NCBI RefSeq assembly: GCF_900112195.1 | Contig: NZ_FOKR01000027.1 | Location: 1 to 48,469, forward strand | DNA length: 48,469 nt | Reading direction: 5' to 3' | Source: Butyrivibrio sp. YAB3001 | GTDB taxonomy: Bacteria; Bacillota; Clostridia; Lachnospirales; Lachnospiraceae | In this document: one piece after another, positions 26,138-34,964 of the stretch | Layout: every line of letters starts with the position of its first letter | Numbering within the stretch: position 1 is the first letter of the stretch | Program-made: the position numbers and the translations under genes | Notes under the pieces: model-generated | The model's database searches: none | Told to the model about the DNA's origin: nothing | Seen by the model: the letters and a program-made list of their open reading frames with translations, nothing else

Positions 26138-27775
26138 ATGAGGTATGCTGAAGAAAAAAGAATAAGACCGGATATACTGACTTCGGTTGTATATTGGGCA
26201 ATTATACTTATGATGCTCTACAGCATTATTTCAGTAAGAATATTTGGAAACATGGGGGCAGGCTTTTCAGCGCTTCCACTTGCACTTTACTATGTGCTGT
26301 ATATATCCTTTGTTCTTGCTGTACAGAAATCGGTATACATAATGGTGAGGTTAAGAGCCAGAAGATCCCAGTTTTTAAATGCAGAAACAAATATGCAGAA
26401 ATCCATGAGAATCTTTGTTTTGGCAGGGATTGCGCTGGCAATTATAATAGCGCTTACGAGTTTTGTGTTTTCAACTAGTGTTATCGGAACAGGCAAGGTT
26501 TATTTTGAGTTTATCATCACCGCTGTGAGTCTTTTGTTTTTGTGCCCCCAGGGGGTGATAAGAGGATATCTGCAAGGACTTGGATATACGAAGCCAATCA
26601 TGATAGCTGACCTTCTTGTCTCTGCTATATCTTTTGTAAGCGGTGGTGTCATTTCCATCATTCTTTTTGAATATGGTAAAAAAGTAAACAATTTGTTTCA
26701 TGGTGATGAATATAGCGCGATCTATGGAGCCTCCGGCATGATGATAGGGCTCATGATCGGATCCATAGCAGGACTTATTCAGATTTTGATCAGTTTTAAA
26801 TTAAGGTCAAAAGATATTGAGGAAATAGTCAAGTCAGGCGCGCCAAGATATCTGGATAATAAAAATGATGTTCTTACAGGCATCAGACCTATTCTGTATA
26901 TGTATGCTTCACCAATCCTTATGTGTTTTGGCGATAATATCTTTTTTAATCTTGCACAGATAAAAAAAGATAATGCCGTTGAGATGATCTCACTTTATGG
27001 AGCATTTAACGGAAGAGTTACCTGCCTTGTAGTACTTATTTCTTTTTTGTGCTGTATACCTTTTATTAAGTCCTGGAACAGAGTAATGGCAAGGATTGAA
27101 AGAGATGAGCTTGAGGGCGCAAGAGACAGGTTCAGAAAACTTAAGCATAGCATGCTGATGCTTTTGATTCCTGTAAGCATAGGATTTTTCGTTTCTTCGG
27201 TTATAATTGAGCAAATGATATTTGGTAAAAACTCCGAATATCTTGAAGGCATTTTTCCACTGGGTTCCGTTATGATATTTCTTTTCTCTGTTGGAGTTTT
27301 TGCTTCATGGCTACTAAATCATATGGGAAAGAATATTCTGGTTGTAGTTGGAATTACGGTTTCCTGGGGTATTCATGTGATTGCTTTTATTCTATTTGTT
27401 TATGTATTGGACATGAAGATATTGGGAATGGCGCTTTCGCAGATTATAGCATTTGCTGTTTTCAGTTTTATGAGCATGTTCTTGATTTTTAAGATGCTCA
27501 AGGTAAGATATGAGTTTCTCAAAAATGCTGGTATTCCGCTGATTTCATCCGGTATAGCAGGACTTATCTTATATGCCGAGAACAGGATATTTCTAAATAT
27601 AATTGGTGAAGTGCTTACCTTTGTTATCGGTGTTGTTATTTATATTGTTGTTTACATGCTGCTCATGGTGCTTTTGAGAGGCGTAAGGACGCATGAACTA
27701 AAGAACATTCCTTTAGGAGGTCTTCTTACCTCTTTCTCTGCCAAGGTTCAGCATGACAGATTTTATGAGGAATAA
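26138..27775 (+). CDS. MurJ/SpoVB-like polysaccharide flippase
   Basis: The protein has 545 residues with about 14 hydrophobic segments. It belongs to the multidrug/oligosaccharidyl-lipid/polysaccharide superfamily by overall pattern: PQGVIRGYLQGLGYTKPIMIADLL near residue 131 and ASGMMIGLMIGSIAGL near 198 resemble SpoVB. It probably moves lipid-linked cell-wall or polysaccharide precursors across the membrane. The RGYLQG motif is shared with SpoVB-type proteins rather than Wzx. The substrate is unknown. It is co-directional with ybeY (20-nt gap) and with the flavoprotein 6 nt downstream. Confidence 0.75.
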   Translation: MRYAEEKRIRPDILTSVVYWAIILMMLYSIISVRIFGNMGAGFSALPLALYYVLYISFVLAVQKSVYIMVRLRARRSQFLNAETNMQKSMRIFVLAGIALAIIIALTSFVFSTSVIGTGKVYFEFIITAVSLLFLCPQGVIRGYLQGLGYTKPIMIADLLVSAISFVSGGVISIILFEYGKKVNNLFHGDEYSAIYGASGMMIGLMIGSIAGLIQILISFKLRSKDIEEIVKSGAPRYLDNKNDVLTGIRPILYMYASPILMCFGDNIFFNLAQIKKDNAVEMISLYGAFNGRVTCLVVLISFLCCIPFIKSWNRVMARIERDELEGARDRFRKLKHSMLMLLIPVSIGFFVSSVIIEQMIFGKNSEYLEGIFPLGSVMIFLFSVGVFASWLLNHMGKNILVVVGITVSWGIHVIAFILFVYVLDMKILGMALSQIIAFAVFSFMSMFLIFKMLKVRYEFLKNAGIPLISSGIAGLILYAENRIFLNIIGEVLTFVIGVVIYIVVYMLLMVLLRGVRTHELKNIPLGGLLTSFSAKVQHDRFYEE

Positions 27776-27781
27776 AACATA

Positions 27782-29017
27782 TTGAAGAGAAAAATAGTTA
27801 TTGCGGGTGGCGGAGCATCCGGAATGTGCGCTGCGATTTATGCTGCAAGAAATGGCGCCGAAGTTACTTTAATTGAAAAGAACTCGCAACTTGGGAAAAA
27901 ACTATCCATGACCGGTAATGGTCGTTGTAATCTTTCAAACATGAATATGAATGAAAAGATGTACAATCCGGCTGCGGAAAAGAGGATAAAGCAGTGGCTT
28001 TCCGTTTATGGAGTCCTTGATGTTATAAATTTTTTTAAGTCACTTGGAATCGTAGTCAAAAGTGAAGATGGCTATCTTTATCCAATGTCAGGTCAGGCAT
28101 CTACTGTTGTCACAGCATTTGAAAACGAATTGAAACGGCTGGGTGTTTCGGTTGTTTACAATGAACAGGTTAAGTCAGTCAAGGTTCACAAAGAAAGTGA
28201 CGATGCGGAATGCTATACAGTGACTACAAATAATAACGCTTATGAGTGTGACAGGGTTATTCTTTCTACGGGCGCTTTAGCCGGCGCAAAGAGCACCATG
28301 TCTACAGGTGATGGCTATTATATCTGCAAGCAGCTGGGGCTTTCTGTGAAGGATACATTTCCGGCGCTTGTAGGTTTTAAATGTGATGAGAATGAAATCA
28401 TGCCTGAAGGCGGTGTGAGATGCACTGCAGAAATATCTTTTCATCTTGGAAATGAGGTAATAGCCAGTGAATATGGCGAATTACAATTTGTAAAGGATGG
28501 TATTTCCGGGATACCTGTCATGCAGGCAAGCAGTAAAGTGGTACGTTTTTTGAGTGAAGGAAAACCTATTGTTGCTGCGGTGAATTTTTTCCCTGATCAT
28601 GATGAAGGTGATTTTCTTTCTCTTGAAAAAGAGATGCTCAGACTTCGTGATGACAGGAGCCTTAAGGAATTTCTTAATGGATTTTACAATAGTAATATCA
28701 ATGATATGATAATCAGGCGCATGAAGATGAGCTCTTCTATGAAAATGAAGAATATCTCTGAAAGCATGGTCCTTAGCATTTTTGATTATTACAGAAATTG
28801 CAAGATTCGTTTGAAAGAAAGTTATGGATATCAGCAGGCACAGGTTACATCCGGAGGAGTGAGCCTTGGCGATATCAGGGATGATATGACAGTCAAGGAT
28901 CACAACGGAATTTTTGTTACAGGTGAACTTGCAGATGTGGATGGAAGGTGCGGCGGCTACAATCTTCAATGGGCATTTACCAGTGGAAGCATTGCAGGTA
29001 CAGTCGCTTCTTTATAG
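27782..29017 (+). CDS. BaiN/HI0933-family NAD(P)/FAD-dependent oxidoreductase
   Basis: The protein has 411 residues. The start is TTG 27782, with GAGGAA 9 nt upstream. It opens IVIAGGGASGMCAAIYAARNGAEVTLIEKN (FAD Rossmann motif), then GKKLSMTGNGRCNLSN, the family signature, and ends with SGGVSLGDI...GIFVTGELADVDGRCGGYNLQWAFTSG. The family includes proteins named BaiN for bile-acid work, but most members have no proven substrate and occur widely in anaerobes. It directly precedes another flavoprotein. Confidence 0.85.
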   Translation: MKRKIVIAGGGASGMCAAIYAARNGAEVTLIEKNSQLGKKLSMTGNGRCNLSNMNMNEKMYNPAAEKRIKQWLSVYGVLDVINFFKSLGIVVKSEDGYLYPMSGQASTVVTAFENELKRLGVSVVYNEQVKSVKVHKESDDAECYTVTTNNNAYECDRVILSTGALAGAKSTMSTGDGYYICKQLGLSVKDTFPALVGFKCDENEIMPEGGVRCTAEISFHLGNEVIASEYGELQFVKDGISGIPVMQASSKVVRFLSEGKPIVAAVNFFPDHDEGDFLSLEKEMLRLRDDRSLKEFLNGFYNSNINDMIIRRMKMSSSMKMKNISESMVLSIFDYYRNCKIRLKESYGYQQAQVTSGGVSLGDIRDDMTVKDHNGIFVTGELADVDGRCGGYNLQWAFTSGSIAGTVASL

Positions 29018-29031
29018 ATTTTGAGGTAAAA

Positions 29032-30825
29032 ATGATAAGAATTAATCAGATAAAAATAAAGGATGGTCGTGAATTTCCCAAGACAAAAGAGGGACTTTAT
29101 GCGGTTCTGAAAAAGAACTGCGGAAAAATTCTTAGGGTTTCTGATACTAACATAAAGGAAATCGAGATAATCCGTCATTCTATTGATGCAAGAAAAAAGC
29201 CTGACATCTACCATATTTACATGGTAGATGTTTCTTTGAGCGGTTTAGACGAGAATAAGGTTTTAAAAAAGTGCAAGGATAAAAATGTTAGTTTAGCTGA
29301 CAGAGAAGAATACAGTTTTGAAAAGCAGGTTGATTTAAAGAAAACTTCCTCAGAAAATCTGAATTCTTCAGCAAAAAACGATAAAAATATTGTGATTGTC
29401 GGCGCAGGGCCAGCAGGTCTTTTTGCAGGACTTATGCTTGCTGAGCATGGCTATAAGCCAATTATCCTTGAAAGAGGCGCTGATGTCGACAAGAGAACTG
29501 AGATAGTAGAGAGTTTTTGGAAAAATGGAAAGCTGAATACAGCTACTAATGTTCAGTTTGGAGAAGGCGGAGCAGGAACTTTTTCAGATGGCAAGCTTAA
29601 CACTATGGTCAAGGATAAGGATGGGCGTGGAAGAAAAGCTCTTAAGATTTTTGTAGAAAATGGTGCAAATGAAGATATTCTCTATGAATCCAAGCCCCAT
29701 ATCGGAACGGATATCCTTAGAACTGTAGTAAAAAATATACGCGAAAGAATAATTGCTGCAGGCGGTGAAGTAAGATTTTTAAGTCAGGTAACTGATATAT
29801 TGCTTGATGAAGGAAATAATGTCTGCGGTGTAAAAGTAGCTTGCAGTGATGGAAGTGAAGAAAAGAACATTGATGAAGTCATATCCTGCAGCAGTGTAAT
29901 ATTGGCTATTGGTCATAGCGCAAGAGACACGTTCTATATGCTTAAGGATAAGAAGGTTGATATGAATCCCAAGCCTTTTGCGGTAGGATTCAGGGTTGAA
30001 CATCCGCAGGAAATCATAAATCTTTCTCAATATGGTATGGCACAGAGTGATACGCTTTCGCCCGCGCCATATAAGCTTACAGCTACGACAGACGAAGGCA
30101 GAGGCGTATATTCTTTCTGTATGTGTCCAGGAGGCTTCGTTGTAAATGCTTCCTCTGAAGATGGAATGCTTGCTGTAAACGGAATGAGCTATAGTAAAAG
30201 AGATGGGAAGAACGCTAATTCTGCAATAATTATTACCGTTGATCCTAAGGATTTTGGCTCTGATGATGTTCTATCAGGTGTTGAATTCCAAAGAAAACTT
30301 GAGAAAAAAGCTTATGAACTTGGAAATGGTAAGATTCCTGTAGAATATTATGGCGACTTTAAGAAAGCTATTCAGAATACAGAATGCGATAATGAAACTG
30401 GCATAAATAATAACAATGCCGATGGCGGTAGTAGAAAAGCTTCTGAAAGTAACAGCGATTCAGATAGATATGCATCACTTTATGATGAACTTGATCAGAA
30501 AAAGAACACACCAAATATGTGCGGAGATTATGTTTTTGCAGATGTTCATACAATTCTTCCGGATGATCTGAACAGATCTTTTATTCAGGGGATGGAGAAA
30601 TTCGGACGCGTAATAAAGGGCTATAACAGCGACGGAGCGCTTGTGTCCGGCGTGGAATCAAGGACTTCTTCTCCTGTAAGGATTAACAGGGACGAGAAGT
30701 GCGAGTCAGTAAACATCCACGGCCTGTATCCTTGCGGCGAAGGAGCCGGTTATGCAGGCGGTATTATGTCAGCGGCAATGGACGGAATCAAGGTTGCGGA
30801 ATATGTGGCGGCAGGTCTGAGTTAA
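29032..30825 (+). CDS. FAD-dependent dehydrogenase (COG2509-type)
   Basis: The protein has 597 residues from ATG 29032, preceded by GAGG; an upstream in-frame ATG (28948) lies within the previous gene and has no ribosome site. An N-terminal domain of about 110 residues leads to NIVIVGAGPAGLFAGLMLAEHG (FAD-binding, about 118-139). TNVQFGEGGAGTFSDGKLNTMVKD, GHSARDTFYMLKD and GLYPCGEGAGYAGGIMSAAMDGI follow. It is an uncharacterised flavoprotein family of anaerobes with no proven substrate. An unusual Asn/Ser/Asp-rich insert of about 35 residues lies near residues 450-485. The stop overlaps the next start (TAATG). Confidence 0.85.
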   Translation: MIRINQIKIKDGREFPKTKEGLYAVLKKNCGKILRVSDTNIKEIEIIRHSIDARKKPDIYHIYMVDVSLSGLDENKVLKKCKDKNVSLADREEYSFEKQVDLKKTSSENLNSSAKNDKNIVIVGAGPAGLFAGLMLAEHGYKPIILERGADVDKRTEIVESFWKNGKLNTATNVQFGEGGAGTFSDGKLNTMVKDKDGRGRKALKIFVENGANEDILYESKPHIGTDILRTVVKNIRERIIAAGGEVRFLSQVTDILLDEGNNVCGVKVACSDGSEEKNIDEVISCSSVILAIGHSARDTFYMLKDKKVDMNPKPFAVGFRVEHPQEIINLSQYGMAQSDTLSPAPYKLTATTDEGRGVYSFCMCPGGFVVNASSEDGMLAVNGMSYSKRDGKNANSAIIITVDPKDFGSDDVLSGVEFQRKLEKKAYELGNGKIPVEYYGDFKKAIQNTECDNETGINNNNADGGSRKASESNSDSDRYASLYDELDQKKNTPNMCGDYVFADVHTILPDDLNRSFIQGMEKFGRVIKGYNSDGALVSGVESRTSSPVRINRDEKCESVNIHGLYPCGEGAGYAGGIMSAAMDGIKVAEYVAAGLS

Positions 30826-31391
30826 TGCTAAAAGAAGAAATTAAGAAAAAAGCTTTATCTGCAAGAGATGGACTTAAACTTAACGAGCGAGCTGAATATA
30901 GCAGGATTATTTTTAACAGGCTGATAGAAGATGAGCATTATAAGAATGCTGAAAATGTCCTTGTCTATGCCTCGATGGGAAGCGAAGTTATTACAGATGA
31001 AATAATAACCTATTCTCTTAATGAAGGGAAAAAGGTCTTTTGCCCCAAGATTACAGATAAAAAGAATAGAGTTATGGAATTTGTAAACATCAATGGATTA
31101 GATGACCTGAAGGAGGGCTTCTTTGGCATCAGAGAGCCTGAGATTACAGAGAAATCGCTGATCTTTGATAATAATGTTGCCCACAATCAGGCAATAGTAA
31201 TAGTTCCCGGTGTTGCGTTTGATTATGAGGGGAACAGGATTGGATATGGCGGAGGCTATTACGACCGCTTTTTATCTAAGAATATTAACTTCTATAAGGC
31301 AGCACTTTCTTTTGGTGTTCAGGTGTTTGAAGAAACACTTCCTGTAGAGCCCCATGATATAAGACTGGATGCTGTCATAACAGAAGAATGA
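30825..31391 (+). CDS. 5-formyltetrahydrofolate cyclo-ligase
   Basis: The protein has 188 residues, starting at the ATG that shares its A with the preceding TAA stop. Conserved YASMGSEVITDEII, PKI, then IVPGVAFDYEGNRIGYGGGYYDRFLSK (ATP/substrate-binding signature of the family). It converts 5-formyl-THF and ATP to 5,10-methenyl-THF and so returns a storage folate to the pool used by fhs and folD earlier in the window. Confidence 0.95.
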   Translation: MLKEEIKKKALSARDGLKLNERAEYSRIIFNRLIEDEHYKNAENVLVYASMGSEVITDEIITYSLNEGKKVFCPKITDKKNRVMEFVNINGLDDLKEGFFGIREPEITEKSLIFDNNVAHNQAIVIVPGVAFDYEGNRIGYGGGYYDRFLSKNINFYKAALSFGVQVFEETLPVEPHDIRLDAVITEE

Positions 31392-31522
31392 AGGCACTGG
31401 CCTATTTGTCATATATTCCCAAGATTTATACATTTGTAGAATATTTGTAATTATAAAAATAGTATATTGAAAATTACAAAAACAATTTCGAATATTTCAT
31501 TTTAATATATCCTTAACTTTTC

Positions 31523-31572
31523 TATACTGATTACAGTAATCAACAGTTGAGTTTCCTAAAGCAGTGAAACTC
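31523..31572 (+). promoter_or_regulatory. Candidate promoter, operator and leader hairpin of the ABC operon
   Basis: TATACT (31523-31528) is a good -10, but no -35 matches, as expected for an activator-dependent promoter. A 15-bp palindrome TGATTAC-A-GTAATCA (31528-31542) overlaps its end and the likely start site, which suits a LacI-type repressor or a YesN half-site. A leader hairpin GAGTTTC (31549-31555) with GAAACTC (31566-31572) follows, about 28 nt before the start codon. Confidence 0.5.
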
Positions 31573-31600
31573 TTGTAGAGAAGGGAAGGATATTTTTATT

Positions 31601-32971
31601 ATGAAAAAGAAAATTCTTAGTTCGCTCATGTGCATGACACTGGCAGCTTCATCTCTCATCGGATGCGGAAATGCTGCAAGCACAGAAACTCCAGCTCAGA
31701 CAGATACACCTGCTGCTGAGACCACGACAGAAGAGACTAAAGCTGAAGATACTAAGACAGCAGACACAGCAAGTGATACTGCTTCAGGGGATAAGGTTAC
31801 ACTTAGTATCTATACACAGTATGCAGATGATGATACAAAGGTTCCTTACGATTATGCAGTTGAACAGCTTAAGGAAGCATATCCAAATGTTGAACTTAAC
31901 CTTATAGTTCAGGCACAGGATGATGGACAGACACTTAAGACACTTGCAGCTACAGGTCAGCTTCCTGATATTTATCAGGCTAGTACAGATATTATCAATA
32001 CTTTCCGTGAATCAAATCAGATCATGGTACTTAATGATGTAGCTAAGTCTACAGGATTCCTTGATAAGCTTTATGATGCTAACAAAGATCTTGCTTATGC
32101 TGAAGATGGAAACATTTATGCTTTTCCGTTCTCAGGTCAGGAATATGTTCTCTGGTATTACAACAAAGCTCTTTTCAAAGATAACGGACTTGAAGTTCCA
32201 CAGACATATGATGATCTTCTTAAGTGCATCGAAACATTTAAGGCAAAAGATATCACACCTCTTGCACTGTTTGGACAGGAAGGCTGGAATACAGCAGCTG
32301 CTTACGATGTAATTGCTACAAGATACGCAGCAGGCGGTATCAAGGCTCTTGATGAAGGCAGCGCTAAGGTTTCTGATGAAGGATATGTTAAGGCTGCTAA
32401 GAAGCTTGAAGAACTTGTTGCTGCAGGTCTTTTCCAGAATGATGCTACAACAACTAACTACGATCAGGCTTCTGAAAAGTTCCTTTCAGGTCAGGCTGCT
32501 ATGTTCATCAACGGTCAGTGGTACATTGAAGATGCTACAAAGGCTCTTGGCGATGATGTTGACTGGATGTTCTATCCTGCAGAAGACGCTGCTTCTTATG
32601 AAGCTGGTAAGTCAGCATTCTCAGGCGGCGGTTCAGCTTCAGGTTTTGCTGTAAATCCTGATTCTGCAAATGCAGCACTTGCAGCAGAAGTTGCTGAGTT
32701 TATTACAGAGAAGTACTGTGAAGCTAAGGTTATGTACAGACACAATCCACTTGTTGCTATCGATACAGGAAAAGAACCTGATTCTGAGTATCCTGCAATG
32801 ATGAAGAAGCTTTCTGATACACTTCCAAGCATCACATCAACAACTAAATTTACATGGGGACTTACAAATTCAACATTCAACGATGCAATTCAGTCTGAGT
32901 CACAGGGACTTGTTTCCGGACAGTTCACAGCTGATGAGTTCGTACAGGATATTGAAGATACTATGGACTGA
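31601..32971 (+). CDS. Sugar ABC transporter, lipoprotein solute-binding protein
   Basis: The protein has 456 residues. Signal peptide with lipobox SLIGC (Cys22), then a Thr/Ala/Glu/Asp-rich linker (about 25-62) typical of surface lipoproteins. A family-1 extracellular binding fold follows, including YAFPFSGQEYVLWYYNKALFKDNGLEVPQTYDDLL and GQAAMFINGQWYI. It captures a mono- or oligosaccharide outside the cell for the two permeases that follow. The exact sugar cannot be told. There is a good ribosome site GAAGGGAAGGA upstream. A hairpin after the gene probably gives this protein a molar excess over the permeases. Confidence 0.92.
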   Translation: MKKKILSSLMCMTLAASSLIGCGNAASTETPAQTDTPAAETTTEETKAEDTKTADTASDTASGDKVTLSIYTQYADDDTKVPYDYAVEQLKEAYPNVELNLIVQAQDDGQTLKTLAATGQLPDIYQASTDIINTFRESNQIMVLNDVAKSTGFLDKLYDANKDLAYAEDGNIYAFPFSGQEYVLWYYNKALFKDNGLEVPQTYDDLLKCIETFKAKDITPLALFGQEGWNTAAAYDVIATRYAAGGIKALDEGSAKVSDEGYVKAAKKLEELVAAGLFQNDATTTNYDQASEKFLSGQAAMFINGQWYIEDATKALGDDVDWMFYPAEDAASYEAGKSAFSGGGSASGFAVNPDSANAALAAEVAEFITEKYCEAKVMYRHNPLVAIDTGKEPDSEYPAMMKKLSDTLPSITSTTKFTWGLTNSTFNDAIQSESQGLVSGQFTADEFVQDIEDTMD

Positions 32972-33048
32972 TCCATGGTGAAATGAACACTATAGACATT
33001 AAGGATAAAATAATAATCGATTTGTTTTAGCTTTTTAGAGAAGGGGTA

Positions 33049-33085
33049 TTGTGCGGAGTTTAGTATTTATACTATCTCCGCACAA
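33049..33085 (+). terminator. Intra-operon hairpin between binding protein and permeases
   Basis: A 10-bp perfect stem TTGTGCGGAG (33049-33058) with CTCCGCACAA (33076-33085), continuing inside as TAGTA/TACTA. Only AATTATTA follows, so termination would be partial. Such hairpins after binding-protein genes commonly protect the upstream mRNA or limit read-through. Confidence 0.75.
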
Positions 33086-33114
33086 ATTATTAGAACAAAA
33101 ATAGGAGACAGGCC

Positions 33115-34026
33115 ATGAAAAAATACATGGGCAATAAGCTGGCTATTTTACTATTTGTTTTGCCGGCGCTTGCTATTTTCATAACATTTGACTTTGTTCC
33201 GATCATTCAGGTTTTTGCATATAGTTTTACAGATTGGAACGGACTTACAACACCGAATTTTACAGGACTTAAGAACTATATAGACCTGTTCACTGATAGA
33301 GTTTTTGCTACATCTAACCGAAATCAGATAATATTTGCGATTGTGATAACTGTTTACCAGATGCTCTTTGCAACAATCTTTGCAATCACAATTTCTGATA
33401 AAAAAATGAAGGGAAGAAAGTTCCTTAGAGTTGCGTACTTTATCCCTGTTATTCTTTCCGTAACTGTTGTTTGCCAGTTATGGAGCGCAATACTTAGCGG
33501 AGAGGGACTTCTTAATAAGATTTTCGAAGTGGCAGGTTCTGATTTCAAACAGAACTGGCTTGGCGACAGATATAAGGCTATCTACGTTATCGCATTTGTA
33601 AATGCATGGCAGTGGATGGGATATCAGTTTGCTCTTATCGTTGCGGGAATCAAATCAATTCCGTCTGACTATTATGAGGCAGCAAGAATTGATGGCTGCT
33701 CAAATGTTAAAGCTCATATGAAGATAACTATTCCTCTTTTGGCTGAAACCTACAAGTTCTGCCTTATTATCTCTCTGACAGGTGGTATCAAGGCATTCAC
33801 TGAGATGAACATCCTGACAGGCGGTGGACCAAACAAGTCCACTTTCACACTGACCTATATGATGTACAATGCAGCATTTAAGAAGTCTGATTATGGCTAC
33901 GGTCTAGCAGCTGCATCAGTAATGGTTCTTGAATGTATGCTTGTAATGCTGGTCATTAACTTTATTTTCAGAGATAAGGATCAGAAGAAAGAAGAAGAGA
34001 AGGCAAGGAGGAAGCGCAATGCATAA
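33115..34026 (+). CDS. Sugar ABC transporter permease (MalF/UgpA-like)
   Basis: The protein has 303 residues with six membrane helices, starting behind AGGAGA. The EAA loop that docks the ATPase is YYEAARIDGCSNVKAHMKITIPLL (about residues 184-207). Typical GGPNKSTFTLTYMMY follows. The last 8 nt overlap the second permease. It forms the membrane channel as a heterodimer with it. No ATP-binding subunit is encoded in this cluster, so a shared MsmK/UgpC-type ATPase elsewhere in the genome is expected. Confidence 0.93.
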   Translation: MKKYMGNKLAILLFVLPALAIFITFDFVPIIQVFAYSFTDWNGLTTPNFTGLKNYIDLFTDRVFATSNRNQIIFAIVITVYQMLFATIFAITISDKKMKGRKFLRVAYFIPVILSVTVVCQLWSAILSGEGLLNKIFEVAGSDFKQNWLGDRYKAIYVIAFVNAWQWMGYQFALIVAGIKSIPSDYYEAARIDGCSNVKAHMKITIPLLAETYKFCLIISLTGGIKAFTEMNILTGGGPNKSTFTLTYMMYNAAFKKSDYGYGLAAASVMVLECMLVMLVINFIFRDKDQKKEEEKARRKRNA

Positions 34027-34864
34027 CGAAGGAAAAAAACCTGTACTTCATTATATATTTGTTGTGTTTTGCTGGATTTATGCAGCGTTTTCATTATATC
34101 CGCTGATATGGATGCTGTTTTATTCCTTTAAAACAAATCAGGAAATATTTGTAACAAATCCATTTGGTTTTCCATGGCCGTTACATTATGAAAACTATAT
34201 AACTGCATGGACCAAATATAATGTACCACTATATTTTGTAAACAGTTTGCTTGTTTCAATCGGAACAGTTGCGATAACTATATTTTGCGCATTGCTGTTT
34301 TCTTATGCGACAAGCCGTATGGTATGGAAGCTTAGAACATTTACACGACTGTTTCTTGGACTTGGAATGTTTATTCCGGTTCAGGCTATCATGATTCCGG
34401 TAGTTAAGATCGTACAGGGCTTTGGCCTTATGGGAACAAGGTGGTCACTTATTTTCCCATATATAGCAATTAATCTTGCATTTGCCTGCATGGTATATTA
34501 TGGATTCTTTAAGGGAATTCCTATGGAACTTGAGGAAGCAGCCTGCATGGACGGCGCAAATATCTACCAGACATTCTTCATGATAATTGAGCCATTGGTT
34601 CGTCCGGCGACAGTTACTCTTGTTATCTATATTTTCCTTAATGCCTGGAATGAATTCATTCTTGCAAATGTAGTTGTTGGTAGTATTCCTGCATTAAAAA
34701 CACTTCCTCTTGGAGTATTGTTCTTCCAGGGAGAATTTACAACTGACTGGGGCGGCATGGGGGCAACAATGGTAATTGCTTCTTTCCCTGCAATAATAGT
34801 TTACTCAATCTTCTCAGAACAGGTTGAAAGTGCCATGACAATCGGCGGCGCTGTTAAGGGATGA
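34019..34864 (+). CDS. Sugar ABC transporter permease (MalG/UgpE-like)
   Basis: The protein has 281 residues with six membrane helices. The EAA loop is MELEEAACMDGANIYQTFFMIIEPL (about 176-200), and the C-terminus is typical of the MalG branch. The start overlaps the first permease by 8 nt, indicating coupled translation. It is followed by a terminator that closes the transport unit. Confidence 0.93.
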   Translation: MHNEGKKPVLHYIFVVFCWIYAAFSLYPLIWMLFYSFKTNQEIFVTNPFGFPWPLHYENYITAWTKYNVPLYFVNSLLVSIGTVAITIFCALLFSYATSRMVWKLRTFTRLFLGLGMFIPVQAIMIPVVKIVQGFGLMGTRWSLIFPYIAINLAFACMVYYGFFKGIPMELEEAACMDGANIYQTFFMIIEPLVRPATVTLVIYIFLNAWNEFILANVVVGSIPALKTLPLGVLFFQGEFTTDWGGMGATMVIASFPAIIVYSIFSEQVESAMTIGGAVKG

Positions 34865-34871
34865 TGATTAT

Positions 34872-34917
34872 AAGGAAATGTACATTCTGTAAAAGGAGTG
34901 GCATTTCCTTTTTTATT
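34872..34917 (+). terminator. Terminator of the ABC transporter operon
   Basis: AAGGAAATG (34872-34880) pairs with CATTTCCTT (34902-34910), followed by TTTTATT. The 21-nt loop is large, but the stem and T-run are clear. Confidence 0.8.
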
Positions 34918-34964
34918 AAATCAACAGGAAACTCTCAGTGCAACATTAGTTTTTACATGGTAAA

